Below, piece by piece: positions 35,435 through 46,789 of a stretch of 64,000 nt of DNA. Numbering within the stretch: position 1 is the first letter of the stretch; every line of letters begins with the position of its first letter. The translations under genes and the position numbers were made by a program. Source of the DNA: Cyathus striatus (lineage: Eukaryota > Basidiomycota > Agaricomycetes > Agaricales > Nidulariaceae); NCBI GenBank assembly GCA_025738555.1, contig JAOVFP010000003.1:6634001-6698000 (forward strand), written 5' to 3'. The notes under the pieces were generated by a model. The model did no database searches and was not told the DNA's origin. It saw nothing but the letters and a program-made list of their open reading frames with translations.

Positions 35435-36720
35435 ATGGATCCCATCTATGTGAAAGCTTGGTCTTGCAGAGGTGATACCAATGGTTCAATCAATATCATG
35501 TCATTCTCACCAGCAGGCGACTTTCTGGTGAGCAGAGGCAAGGACAGTATCATCATTATCTATGCTGTCTACATGAGGGCTATTTTGCATCGCATTCCCA
35601 TTCACTCCTCCATACTGTCCCTTAAGTGGGATCTATCAAGGAAGAACAGAATCTTCTGCAGGTGCACAAATGGAGTATGCATCATTGATAACTTCAAGGT
35701 ATATGTCTGATCTTTTTACTTTGAAAATTACTAATTTAATGGCATTTACTAGACTGGGATTACTAGGGTGTTAACAGGAACTCAGAATGCCCCAGCCTAT
35801 GCTCTTGGTGTTGCTATGTCTGGCCAACAGCTTGCCCTCACAATTGGAAATAAGGTCCATATTGCACAGAAGCTTGCCGCCAGTATGCTTTCTGAAAATC
35901 TTATGTGTTTGGATATATTCTAATTATCAAAAGGAAACTTTGCTACTTCCAACATCCTACCGGATCCTGACTCTCTCCACCCTGAGGAGTCTGGAAATAG
36001 TGTTCAAGCTTGCTCATTAGACTACCATTTGAGTGATGCGAGACTTCTTGTAGCATACCAGTATCATGGCATCATGTAAGTTCATTTTAGTTATATAGTA
36101 TCAACTCCTTTGCAATAACTTTTCTTTATACAGCTGCTGGTCCCCTGATGAAAACATTCAATTATGGAAGATCATTTCCCTGTTTAAGAAACTGTAAGCT
36201 TAGATCCTATTAATTACAATGTTATCAATCATCATAATCTACAGCGGATGTGCCTCTTTATCGCTAAATGCAAAACACCTTCTCATCTCAGACTTCAAGG
36301 GGGGTATGACTACATACTCACTCGATACGCTCCAAAGCGCGACTGAAGTTCTTTATTTTAACATTGATACAGGACAAGCTCACGATGAGCCGCTCGGTAC
36401 AATGTTGTTAAACGATGGGTCCCATGCGTGTGGTAGTTTGCTCAGTTGGCTTACAATCTGGAGCATCAAATGCACTACTGTGTCTCAAGTTTTAGAAATT
36501 GATCATAAGTATAATTGGATATCTTGTTATTACATTCACCTTACATTGCCTATTTAGAGGCGCCAGTGAAGGCTGTAGCAGTATTTCATGTCTCTGAGTA
36601 TTTTGGCTTGCCATTGACAATCACGATGTAGAACCTTCACCCCCAAGGAAGCCCTAATGATCTGTTTGCTGCCGCAACCACCGGGCCGAAGCTGCAGATC
36701 AAGGTGTGGGTAGCGAGAAT
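35435..36720 (+). pseudogene. WD40-type protein, copy B, nearly intact
   Basis: Starts MDPIYVKAWSCRGD at 35435. Exon 1 is 264 nt (to 35698), the same length as in copy A, with INIMSFSPAGDFLVSRGKDS. Exon 2 begins at 35753 (TGITRVLTGTQNAPAYALGV). Next come NFATSNILPDPDSLHPEESG, CWSPDENIQLWKIISLFKK and SLSLNAKHLLISDFKGGM, each bounded by plausible GT-AG introns (donors at GTAAGTTC near 36079 and GTAAGCTT near 36195). The frame continues to PLTITM and an in-frame TAG at 36629-36631, after which coding persists (SPNDLFAAATTGPKLQIKVW), so the TAG probably replaced CAG. Last-exon splicing near 36510-36555 is uncertain. Beta-propeller protein of unknown partner. It may still be expressed as a truncated product. 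Confidence 0.65.
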
Positions 36721-37442
36721 GAGTACATTATTTATAGCTACTAATCAGATGCACACTGAAATTTGAACCAAAATCATTCAGAGCAATCATCTAGTACTCA
36801 TATTCAGACTGCTCAGGAAAAGTGGAAGGTAAATATTCTAGTATTTCTTAACATGCATGCTCATTTTCAAATCTTGCACAAGAACATGTGCAAAGAAGAC
36901 AGTCTAGCATTCAAGACTGCTCAATTCGCTATGGCCATATTAGGTCTTTTTGTATTTTCATGGCTTGCTAGTCACATTTGAAACTATGTCACTAAATGTT
37001 GTATTTTATTTGTGACTAAATACATGAGTCTTTCGGCATTGATGACTTACTGTAAGAAATTTCATTTGTCAGATTAGTCATCGGATTCAGAGTGATGGAA
37101 AGGTGATGGCTATTTGCCAATTTGGAAAAACAACAGATGGTTGAAAATAGATAAATCATTGAATCATGCAGACACTGACGAGATTTCCTTTTGCATAAAT
37201 GTAACCCATGTAGTCGGCTTTGAGTTCTAAGTTATTTCACCAGTCATCACTGGTAATGATTGTAAAAAATCATTAGCATCGCATGTGCTGCATGGACTTG
37301 CATGTGGCTGTGAGATTCTTCTTGGTCACATATTATATCGACCTCATTGACATCATACCACATTCATATACTTAAGATACCTGCTTCAAAAAATCTATCT
37401 CACCAATATAAAATCAGTCTGAAAGTACCTGTCTTCAGCTAA
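36721..37442. other. Spacer
   Basis: No gene recognised; a 72-codon frame at 36763-36981 has no motif. The left end may hold the tail of WD40 copy B. Confidence 0.35.
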
Positions 37443-40388
37443 ATGCCAATGGCTCCATCAAATACCTTTCCTAAACTTTGTCAATGCAACATCTGCTCAA
37501 TACATACAGTATTAGATTCTGAATCAATGGAAAGGATACCAGGACTAATGTTAAAGTGTGGCCCTTGGTTGAAGCATCAGAAGGACTACAGCAAGTGCCA
37601 AAAGCAAAATCTACAGCAAGAATTTCGAGAGCAATTCAGTGATGCTGTGATGAATGCTACTGTTGAACTAGCAAGACCTACTGTGCCTGGGAATCCTTTA
37701 TTTTCATCTGGGGGGGGAGATATGGATATAGACATAGATACTCGTCCATCAGGTATGCTTCAAGTTATATAAATTAATTTGATATCTTATCTTTTGATAC
37801 ATGTAGCCCCACTTGGAAACATCAGTCAACTTTTCCAGCCTTCTGGCAAAGGCACTTCAGATATCAATATTGCTGAAGGACCGAGGGGCCATCGCAACCT
37901 TGATTTTCTTCCCACTCAAGAACAAACCCATGAGTTACCAGTTGTATAAATATTTACATTGTCGTCAATCAACCAACAGGGGCCAACATGCTAGCCACAA
38001 TTCGCACTTATCAACAAGAATTCTTGTGTCAGAAGGATAATTTCGTCATTCAAACTATAGTATTTGAAGAAGAAGATCGTGAACATTCCGAGGATGTCAT
38101 TCCCGAAATTTTCTGCAGAAGGAATCTAACACTTAGTTATTATAAGGTCTGGATTACTGAAGCAGTAGCATTCCTTGACCAGAATGCTTATCCAGGAGAT
38201 AATGAACTCGAATCCACGAAGTTACAGACTATTGGAGACATGCAAAGTCACCTGAGAAGTTTAGATGATACCATATGAACAACTTGGAAGCTCTGGTGCG
38301 CAGTGAATAATGGGGAGCACTTGCCAATCCCAGAAGTTATTGATTGTTGTGAGATATTTCCTAAAGCTATTGTATATTCGTAAACTTAATTAAACTAAGC
38401 ACACTTTCACCGCCATTGGTCTCAGATGGAAGCCTTGCCTGGACCTCTATTAGCATGCTTAGCAATGCTGGTCATTCTTCATCTCTTATCAGGACTAGCA
38501 CGCCTGGGTAGCAACTTCCTTCTCTCTGCTTTGCAAATAATAGTCACAAGCTCTTGTGTCACTTACATCAGTAAACTTGATATTTGGACTAAGATAGAGG
38601 ATCCTTTAGGAGTTCTCAGTGGGGCCTCTAGTTTTCCAGTGGATATACGTACAGCAATGCAAGAATTTGACTTAAATCCTGATGTGGTCAAATATGCATG
38701 CTGTTCTAGATGCTATGCTTTGTATGTACCATCGGGTTTGGGAGTGAATAAGTATCCAAAAACTTGTACATTTCAAGCATTTCCTGAGGAGGACCTTTGT
38801 AGTGAAGAGATAATGCACAACAAGGAGCACAGCATATTGACTGTGCCAATCATGCCTTTCAAGTATCAGTCTATGGAATCTTGGCTAGCCCAAATTCTTT
38901 CAAGGCTGGGATATATTGAGAAGATGAAAAATATACCACATGTTTATAATGATTCCCCACCTATCTAAAAAGATGTATTCAATAGCACTGTGTATCACTT
39001 GTTTTTAGGTCCTGATGGAAAACATTTCTTCGATAGCCCTGAGGGTGAGTTGCATCTTAGTTTCTCACTCATGAAAGCAAGCAGGAAAACATAGCTTGGT
39101 TGGTGGAATCTATATGGTTTGCATGAATTTGCCAATTCATATGCAATACCAGATAGAGAATGTCGAAAGGAGGGAAGCTGATTGCAGATCAGTGGCGGAC
39201 ACTCTGCACTGTAAGTTTGGTGATTACTCTAATTTGTGTGTGGAGTCAAGAAGAAGTGTCCCCCCACCAAAAGAATTTGTTGGAAAACTACCTTGCATTA
39301 GTAACTGCTATCAGGTGGAGCACTATGCATTCAGTATTGTACAGAAATATCAAGATCCTTGAGGAAAATCTACATTCATATTTGAGCTCATTTATCACTC
39401 TGTTTTCAGCTGAAGAACTGAAACCAAACCATCACCTTTGTATGCACTTGGCAGAATGCATGAGAAATTTTGGACCAGTACATGGTTGGTGGACATTTGT
39501 GTTCAAGTGGTACAATGGTATCTTGCAAAAAATAAATACTAATAGTAAATTTGGTAAGCTGTTGATACACTTTAATACTGATGAAGTCAATTATTAATAC
39601 AATTTACTATACAATTAGGTGAGTTAGAACTCACATTTCTTTGAACCTTTTGCTGGGGAGGAAACTTGAAAGCTTTAATGTCATGCGACAGTATACCGGA
39701 GGTGCTTGAGGAACTTAAGCTAGCTTTTCACCATTTTTATGAGACGGAATTGAAGGGAACATTAATCAGTGATCTTCTTGCACTTGGAGCAGGCCGTGAA
39801 CTGATTCAGAAGGCAACTTGGAATGTAACGAAGTGTGATTACACCCTTTCGGATAACAAATATAATGTGCTCCTAGTATTGCTGAACAGGACAAACATGG
39901 GGTTACATTATGTTCAGCACACTGCTGCTTGCACTGACGATTCGTTCCCTGTAAGCCCTTATGTCCAACTATATCATCAGATCAGGAGTCAGGGAATAGC
40001 CTACTGTACTGCCCAAGAGTCCATTGGAAATTCACAGATACTGTTCCAGATGGATGTTGGCTTATGTTCTGGGCAGATCAAGAAGATATTTGTTCATCAA
40101 TGACAGCTCCATGAAGGTATTGTGGTCAAATACTTCATTATTGCTAGGAAATATCACGATTTGGAATCACTTGCAGAGTGGAATCTCAACCCATACCAGA
40201 AGTATCCATTACTACAAGTCCAACTGACATATAGCGACCTTTCAGAAAATATTTTCATCATCCATCAGGAGGATATCATTTGCCACGTTGTTACTTGCCC
40301 ATATGACAGTTCGAATTCTAAGAAGGTCATCTTATCATTACATAGGATGCAGACCTATTGTCTTTCATTTGCTCCCTTACTGAAATAA
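37443..40388 (+). pseudogene. Tnp2-like (CACTA/EnSpm type) transposase with catalytic core deleted
   Basis: N-terminal part: a Cys-containing start (CQCNICSIHTV), exons at 37443-37772 and 37810-38278. The conserved block at 38426-38968 has SGASSFPVDIRTAMQEFDLN, then VVKYACCSRCYALYVPSG and FKYQSMESWLAQILSR. After a stop at 38966-38968 it continues with GPDGKHFFDSPEGELHLSFS and GIYMVCMNLPIHMQY (39102-39150). C-terminal part: from 39160 KGGKLIADQWRTLCTVSLV, then FGPVHGWWTFVFKWYNGI, LKALMSCDSIPEVLEELK and a long tail to 40388. In complete family members the segment between the IYMVCLNLP block and the ADQWRTL block carries the DDE core. Here the two are only a few codons apart, so that core is missing. 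It cannot encode an active transposase. Confidence 0.75.
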
Positions 40389-41037
40389 ATTGTTAACAGA
40401 ATCAATCATAAGACTGTCCAATATATATGAGAACACAATGAGGGCTGCAGTAAGGTTCAACTACTTACTGATCTTTGGACTTCACTAAAGTATATCTTCA
40501 GTACAGCCATAAACATTTTAATTCAATAAAGAAATAAGGCCGGCAAGCAGCATCACCCACTACCTTACTTTTTACGAGGATGAGTGAGAAGTTGAACAAA
40601 TAGTATATTACCATAAATTTATGTAGTACAGAGAAAATGTAACAGAGAGTAAAAAGAATATTTATACCATACATACCAAACTGGGAAAGGGCACTTATGG
40701 CTAATGTTGCCAATGTTCAAATTCAACAGTTCCTTCTGATTTTTCCTCCCCTCCTGATTCCCTCACCGCTCTCAATTCAAAGAACAAACACAGAACTGTG
40801 AACACAAAGAAGCAAATGGAAGTAAATGTCCAGTTTCATAGCTCCAGTAAGTTGTAGCATTGTATTCTGTATCAGACTTCTATTCAATTCCATCATGAAC
40901 ACAAAAAGTTCTGTGTAGACATGATACATGCGGTACATACTATTTATTGTTCAAGCAGCAGGTTCAAACGAACCTGCCCTTTGAAGGGGCCCAAGCTTTT
41001 CATTCCACTTTCCAATGCGATAGAGTCCACTGTAACT
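40389..41037. other. Spacer
   Basis: No gene. A short perfect hairpin GCAGGTTC-AAAC-GAACCTGC lies at 40958-40977; it is too small for a tRNA. Confidence 0.4.
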
Positions 41038-41490
41038 CTAACGAGCTCCAGCACACCAATTCCGATTCCTACACAGCTCAATGCTATGCTGGTAGTGAGC
41101 AAGGCGTAGACACAAATGTCGGAGGTGGTGGTGTTGGTGTTGGACTGGGGACAAGGTGTCAACAATGACAGTGGTGGGCAAGTGGTAGAGGAGGAGGGGG
41201 AGAGGGAGGAAAAACGGTGGTGGTGCTGTTGTGCCAGAATGAGGGTGAGAAGGAGAAAGGAGAGGAGGGAGGTAGTGGTGTGACACCAAGACACTAGCAA
41301 TAGGAGGGGGGTGTGACATTACACATGGTGTCAACGATACTGTGATGCCATTGTTGAGGTGGTGGGGGTGGTTGGGGTAGGGGACTTGTGGTGGGCTGCA
41401 TGACATGGTGTTGACGTCGATCTGACCAGAGGAACGAAAGGTTAGCCATTGTTGTCATGATGCAGGGGGAATATATAGGAGGGAGAATAT
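41038..41490. repeat. GT/G-rich low-complexity segment
   Basis: Rich in GGTGGTGTTGG and GGAGGAGGGGGAG words with ATGATGCAGGGGGAATATA near the right end. Similar words recur at 51640-52620. Frames on both strands here are low-complexity artefacts. Confidence 0.55.
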
Positions 41491-41589
41491 GTCGCCCATA
41501 AGTGTCAGCCAAATTTATCATTTAACAGCAGTGTTAAATGATATGAGATATCATATAAGGCCTATGTTATATGAGTGAGGCATATATTG

Positions 41590-42100
41590 TACATAGTATA
41601 TAGGTTACTCATAAAAACTCATTACTTCTTGTATTATATTGTTATTGTAATACTAGTGTGTGTACTCATAAGCACTCATTACTGGTGAACTCATAAGCAC
41701 TCATTACTTTATATTTCCTATTGCTATTGTAATACTAGTATGTGTACTCATAAGTACTCATTACTTTATATTTCCTATTGTTATTGTAATACTAGTATGT
41801 GTACTCATAAGTACTCATTACTTTATGTTTCATATTATTATTGTAATACTAGTATGTGTACTCATAAGTACTCATTACTTTATATTTCATATTATTATTG
41901 TAATACTAGTATGTGTACTCATAAGTACTCATTACTTTATGTTTCATATTAGTATTGTAATACTAGTATGTGTACTCATAAGTACTCATTACTTTATGTT
42001 CTCAATTATTACTGTAATGCTTCCTATTATTATTTAATAGTAAAATGTGTACTTATAAGTACTCATTACTTTATGCTTTCTATTGTTATTAATGTATTGC
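41590..42100 (+). repeat. 57-bp subterminal repeat array, about 8 units
   Basis: Units GTACTCATAAGTACTCATTA plus CTTTATATTTC and a spacer ending TACTAGTATGT. The period is 57, seen also as a 19-residue repeat in the incidental frame 41740-41952. Confidence 0.85.
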
Positions 42101-42299
42101 TATTACAGATTATTAGTTGATCTACGTTTCACATATTTCTCACGCTTCGCATTTGTCACATACTTCACGCATGTCACGTTCGTCACGTGTCACGCATATT
42201 CCCATGCATCAATCATACATTTCCCACACATCATATTTGTGACAATTTTCAAGCGTGTCACGTCTGTCACAATTTTCCCACACTACGCATATATCGCAC

Positions 42300-42620
42300 C
42301 TGTCACGCTTTAGCGCGTTTGTCACGCTTTAGCGCGTTTGTCACGCTTTAGCGCGTTTGTCACGCTTTAGCGCGTTTGTCACGCTTTAGCGCGTTTGTCA
42401 CGCTTTAGCGCGTTTGTCACGCTTTAGCGCGTTTGTCACGCTTTAGCGCGTTTGTCACGCTTTAGCGCGTTTGTCACGCTTTAGCGCGTTTGTCACGCTT
42501 TAGCGCGTTTGTCACGCTTTAGCGCGTTTGTCACGCTTTAGCGCGTTTGTCACGCTTTAGCGCGTTTGTCACGCTTTAGCGCGTTTGTCACGCTTTAGCG
42601 CGTTTGTCACGCTTTAGCGC
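42300..42620 (+). repeat. 19-bp minisatellite, about 17 copies
   Basis: Uninterrupted tandem copies of GTTTGTCACGCTTTAGCGC that look identical by eye. The homologous site in copy A has about 6. Confidence 0.9.
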
Positions 42621-44152
42621 ATTTGTCATGCTTTCATGCGTGTCACGTGTCACGTTTGTCATGTTCTTCATGAGTGTTACACTCTTATGCATGTCACACA
42701 TCTCACATCTATTTGTCATGCATTTCATGCTCGTCACAATGCATTTGTCATACTTTGTATGCACGTCACACATCACATAAGTCACATCTGTTTCTTATGA
42801 TTTGCACATACATCATATTCATCATGTCTTTGAGACTTTCATCATGCTTTCACACACATCATCATAAGTGTTACTGATGTCACATCTTTGAGATGCATAA
42901 TACATTTCATGCACATCATGCTTGCATGTGTATCATAATTGTGACATGTTTATGGGGTTCCAACAGGTCTATAATGAAAATGTTTCATACCTTTCATATC
43001 TAAGGAATCAGAGCACTCAGTGATGCCACATTTAACTCATATCTCATTACTTAGCAATGTAATTCAGCATCTTGCATTGATTTAGATCTTGTATGGCAAT
43101 ACTGCACATGACTACAGAAAAATGATAGTAAGTTTTTCTTACACAAGAAAGGAGAAAAAACAAAGTAGTTCTTCTGAGAAGAGAACAAGAAGAAAAGAAG
43201 GTGATGATGTAGTTGACTAAACTAAAGAATAGAAAAGCAAGTAATTACCACTGAGCAAATAAGTGAAGAGAAGTACAAGAGGGGTTTTCTGACAGTGTAG
43301 AAGTGTCATGTAATCATATAGAGTAAGATAATATGTGACTTAATAATGTATATTGAAGATATAAGAATAACCAATGGTTAATTCAAGAAACATGATTATT
43401 TAATAATTGAGACATGTGAGTTTGATGTGATGTGGAATCACATATACTCACCATTCTTTCAGATTTATTATCCATATGTAGTTCTTTCAGTATATGTTCT
43501 TTTCTGTTCAGTTGTTAAATATTTCCAAAATAATCATTTTTATCATAATGATCTCACTATCTTTCATATCCAGACTCTAACCATTATAGTTTTTACTTTG
43601 TCATTTCATTACATATCTAATCCTGATTATTAAACATCATATCATCCCATTTCCAAATTTCTCATGCTCTGTCAGTGGGGGTAAGACTTCAACTACATAT
43701 ACACTCTACATTTTTCATTCTAGTTTCTTCTTACTACCATACTTCTATAACTTTTTAATTGTTATTTTCCATATTACAATCTCCAATTTTACAAGTACAT
43801 ATTGTTTCCTCTGCATATATAATTCACTCTATACTATTAAATACTTACTTCACTCTCATGACAACTTGAATAGTGGTAGAGACAGAAAAATCTGATGTGA
43901 TTGGATAGCATGATATTTGTGAAAAAGTTGCAATGCACTTGAAAAATGTGACATGCATGAAAAACACATGATGCATTTTAAAAATAGCATATGTAACATA
44001 TGTGAAATGTGTGACATGCATGCAGATCATCATGGCATGATGTGCCTCAAAGATGTGACATGTGTGACGAGCATGAAATGCGTGACAAATAGATGTGAGA
44101 TGTGTGACATGCATAAGAATGTGACACTCATGAAGGTCGTGACACGCATGAA

Positions 44153-44240
44153 AGCGTGACAAACGCGCTAAAGCGTGACAAACGCGCTAAAGCGTGACAA
44201 ACGCGCTAAAGCGTGACAAACGCGCTAAAGCGTGACAGGT
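44153..44240 (-). repeat. 19-bp minisatellite, inverted, about 4 copies
   Basis: Copies of GCGTGACAAACGCGCTAAA, the reverse complement of the left-arm unit, at the mirrored position of the right arm. Copy A has one diverged unit here. Confidence 0.85.
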
Positions 44241-44588
44241 GCGATATATGCGTAGTGTGGAAGAATTGTGACAGACGTGACATGCTTGAAAATTGTCACA
44301 AATATAATGTGTGGGAAATGTATGATTGATGTGCAGGAATATGCGTGACACATGTGACGGGCAGGAAGAATGTGACAAATGTGATGCGCGGGAATATATG
44401 TGACATGTGACAAATGCGAAGCGCGGGAATATGTGTGACAAATGTGACAAATGTGATGTGCAGGAAAAATATAAGGTGTGGGAATATGTGTGACGAACGT
44501 GACGTGCGTGAAGTACGTGACAAATGTGAAGTGTGAGAAATATGTGAAATGCAGATCAACTAATAATCTGTAATAGCAATAAGTATTT

Positions 44589-44924
44589 AGTTGAGATTCT
44601 GTATTAATTACAGCTTTAATTTCTTTTCTGCCATGGTATAGTTTAATTTTAATTAAGGGATCTTCACTTTTCAAATTAATAGTGGCTACCATGGAATAAA
44701 GGTGAAATCTGTTATATATATAATGTGATACTTTATTTGTATTTGTAGATGCAGTAACATTTTTAATTTGCTGCAAATAATTTAGTAAGTTATTGTAATT
44801 ATATATATTTTAATTGCTATTAATTAGATTTTTGAATCTCATGCTTCTGTAAGTTATAATAATTAAATAAATCTCAAGTATATATAACTTTCTACTTCAA
44901 AGAATTCTTTAAGTTGCTGCTTCT
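44589..44924. other. AT-rich spacer
   Basis: No gene. The composition becomes clearly more AT-rich from here to the end of the window. A short minus-strand open stretch near 44600-44720 (MVATINLKSEDPLIKIKLYH) may be a gypsy remnant. Confidence 0.35.
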
Positions 44925-45165
44925 TAAGAAACAAACATATGGAAACACAAGCCAATACCCAACTTTTTGGTGACCAATAATTGATACCATTAAAAATCGA
45001 ATACCATTGTTCTTCACATCTATTGTTCAAGAACAATGCCTATGCATTTGATTACCAAGGACATGTCATTGTTTCTAATAATAGAACTCTACTGTTCCTC
45101 ACACCCATTGTTCAGAACAATGTCTATGCATTCACTTACCAAGGATATGCCATTGTTTCTGATAC
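44925..45165. repeat. Dispersed repeat R2, copy 2
   Basis: Matches 28690-28960: AACATATGGAAACACAAGCC, GGTGACCAATAATTGATAC, ATTACCAAGGACATGTCATT. It breaks off at about 45165, directly followed by KDZ CxC6 coding sequence. Confidence 0.7.
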
Positions 45166-45290
45166 CAATATTTCAAAGAAATTTCATTATTTTAGTCCCT
45201 CTTACTATTATTGTGTAGAAACAATATGTGCTTCATGTGGTGCTGTAATTTCATGGACAAAGTTCGTGAAGTCTAAGTCAACAACTAGAA
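45166..45290 (+). pseudogene. KDZ-associated CxC6-type fragment
   Basis: Frame KKFHYFSPSYYYCVETICAS followed by CGAVISWTKFVKSKS. This is the same block as YCVVTLCAPCGAVITWTKF at 53100-53160 on the other strand, i.e. the cysteine-rich domain (CxC6) found with KDZ transposases in basidiomycetes. Only about 40 residues remain. The right end runs into a different frame (RKLGIKAE then TAA). Confidence 0.55.
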
Positions 45291-45689
45291 AATTGGGAAT
45301 TAAAGCTGAATAATTGGTATCAAAGCAAGCAGGTACAAGAGAAAGATGAAAAGAACTAGCACATATTTTCTAGTGACATAACCTGACTACATTAATTGGG
45401 CATGCTGTCAGTGTCACATGCAATAGAAATCTTTGCATCATACATTGAACTGCTCAATAACTCTCACTCTCTGCCAGAACACCCTCCACCTCAATGTGTT
45501 CACCATCTCAATGTTTCAGTCTCAATATCCTCTTCTCAAGTTCTACAACAATGAATTGCTGTTGATGTCATATAGCTTGTCACCAGGTATCCCCCCTTAC
45601 TCTAATCACCTTAGTACTTATGCCCCCTCTTCTTCATTCTCTTCTGTGTCACAATGACAATAAAAACATGTCATCTGGACCTTCCATAT
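45291..45689. other. Spacer before Harbinger transposase
   Basis: Possibly the left end and 5' part of the Harbinger element. No motif; terminal inverted repeats were not found. Confidence 0.3.
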
Positions 45690-46668
45690 TTATATTTCCA
45701 ATGTGTCATATTTCAAGACTTGACTCATCAGATGTCCTTGAGCCTCCTATTGTTGTAGAGGCATACATTGCTTTTCTTATTGTTGATATCCTCACCATTG
45801 ATAAAATTAGCTCAAACTTTTTCAAAAATATGTCTATCTCCCATTTATGGATGATCCAGTTGATCCTTTTATCTGATCACAGCCAAAATTTTACCCATAC
45901 TTTGGCAATGCAATAGGTGTTATGGATGGAACACACATCAACTGTTGTCCCTCAGCTGTAGACTGTCAAGCTGCATGCAATAGAAAAGGTGGCATCTCTC
46001 AAAATTGTCTTGCCTGCATATCATTTGGTATGTAGTTCCAATACATTTTGAGTGGTTGGGAAGGCTCTGTTGCTAATGCTACCATGTACTCACACTCCCA
46101 GTTCACTGATCTCCAAATTCCTGAAGGGAAATGCTATCTTGCTGATGCAGGATTTGGTATTTGTGATACACTTCTTGTTCCAAATTGAGGAGTTCAGTAT
46201 CATCTTGCAGAATGGGGTTGAGCAAACTAAAAGTTAGCTATTGAATTGATAAATCAATAAATTCTAATAAGTCTCTAGGCCAGCCAACAATGAGGAACTC
46301 TATAATTTATGTCATGCATCTGCACAAAATGTGGTGGAGAGAGTTTTTGGTGTATTGAAGAAGAAATGGACTATTCTTATATGGTCTTTGCACTTTTCAT
46401 AGAGATACAAGCTATGGCTCCTCTTGCCATGTGTGCTTTACACAATTTTATCCTTGATATTGATCCTTGTGACATTGACAAGTACTTAACTGGAAACAAT
46501 GAACATGATTTGGACCCAAATTCAGAACAGATACAAGAGCAGAAGATTGGTTCTGGAACACTTGCTGCAACAGCAGTAACAGCTGCAGAGAAAGCTCAAG
46601 CAATAGCTAACTGTGATAGAATTGCTCAACAAATGTGGAATGACTACCAGCAGATTTTACATAAATGA
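45690..46668 (+). pseudogene. PIF/Harbinger transposase (DDE_Tnp_4), degraded
   Basis: Reading across frameshifts: LDSSDVLEPPIVVEAYIAF, then FYPYFGNAIGVMDGTHINCC (first catalytic Asp in the MDGTH motif), NRKGGISQNCLACISF, LSGWEGSVANATMYS, LPEGKCYLADAGFG-like (second Asp in YLADAGFG), VQYHLAEWG, an intron of about 46 bases (46233-46278), NEELYNLCHASAQNVVERVF (third acidic residue, the E of VVERVFG), GVLKKKW and LAMCALHNFILDIDPCDID. All three catalytic acidic positions survive, but at least TAG (after GM, about 46033), TGA (after VPN, about 46185) and TGA (after EWG, about 46217) interrupt. Each stop fits a C-to-T change of Gln or Arg codons. The C-terminus (AQQMWNDYQQILHK) is complete. The partner Myb-like gene lies convergent just downstream. 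Confidence 0.8.
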
Positions 46669-46789
46669 GGTGAAGCTATTTAAACATTAGAAAAATTGTA
46701 TATTGAGTAGTAGAGTAATGACAGGATTGACAGAATGATAGTATTATGAATGTAAAATGAGTGATGTAGTAATTAAAGAAAGTTAAGCA

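Larger units (their letters stand above)
41496..44588. mobile_element. Foldback-type element, copy B, right end truncated
   Basis: Opens with CCATAAGTGTCAGCCAAATT, the same terminus as copy A, and shares the whole internal order: left TIR, 57-bp array, GTCAC array, 19-bp minisatellite, centre (42945-44010), inverted GTGAC array. Homology stops after AGATCAACTAATAATCTGTA and GCAATAAGTATTT at about 44588, where copy A continues into its right 57-bp array and right TIR; those are absent here. The sequence beyond is unrelated AT-rich DNA, so the right end was lost by truncation or by a later insertion. No coding capacity seen. Confidence 0.8.

Noticed and set aside
40958..40977. GCAGGTTC-AAAC-GAACCTGC hairpin as a tRNA or terminator
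   Set aside because: Isolated 8-bp stem with no U-run and no cloverleaf; the organism is eukaryotic, so a Rho-independent terminator is not expected.
41038..41521. Several Pro/His-rich frames on both strands
   Set aside because: Low-complexity GT/G-rich DNA gives open frames on both strands without coding features.
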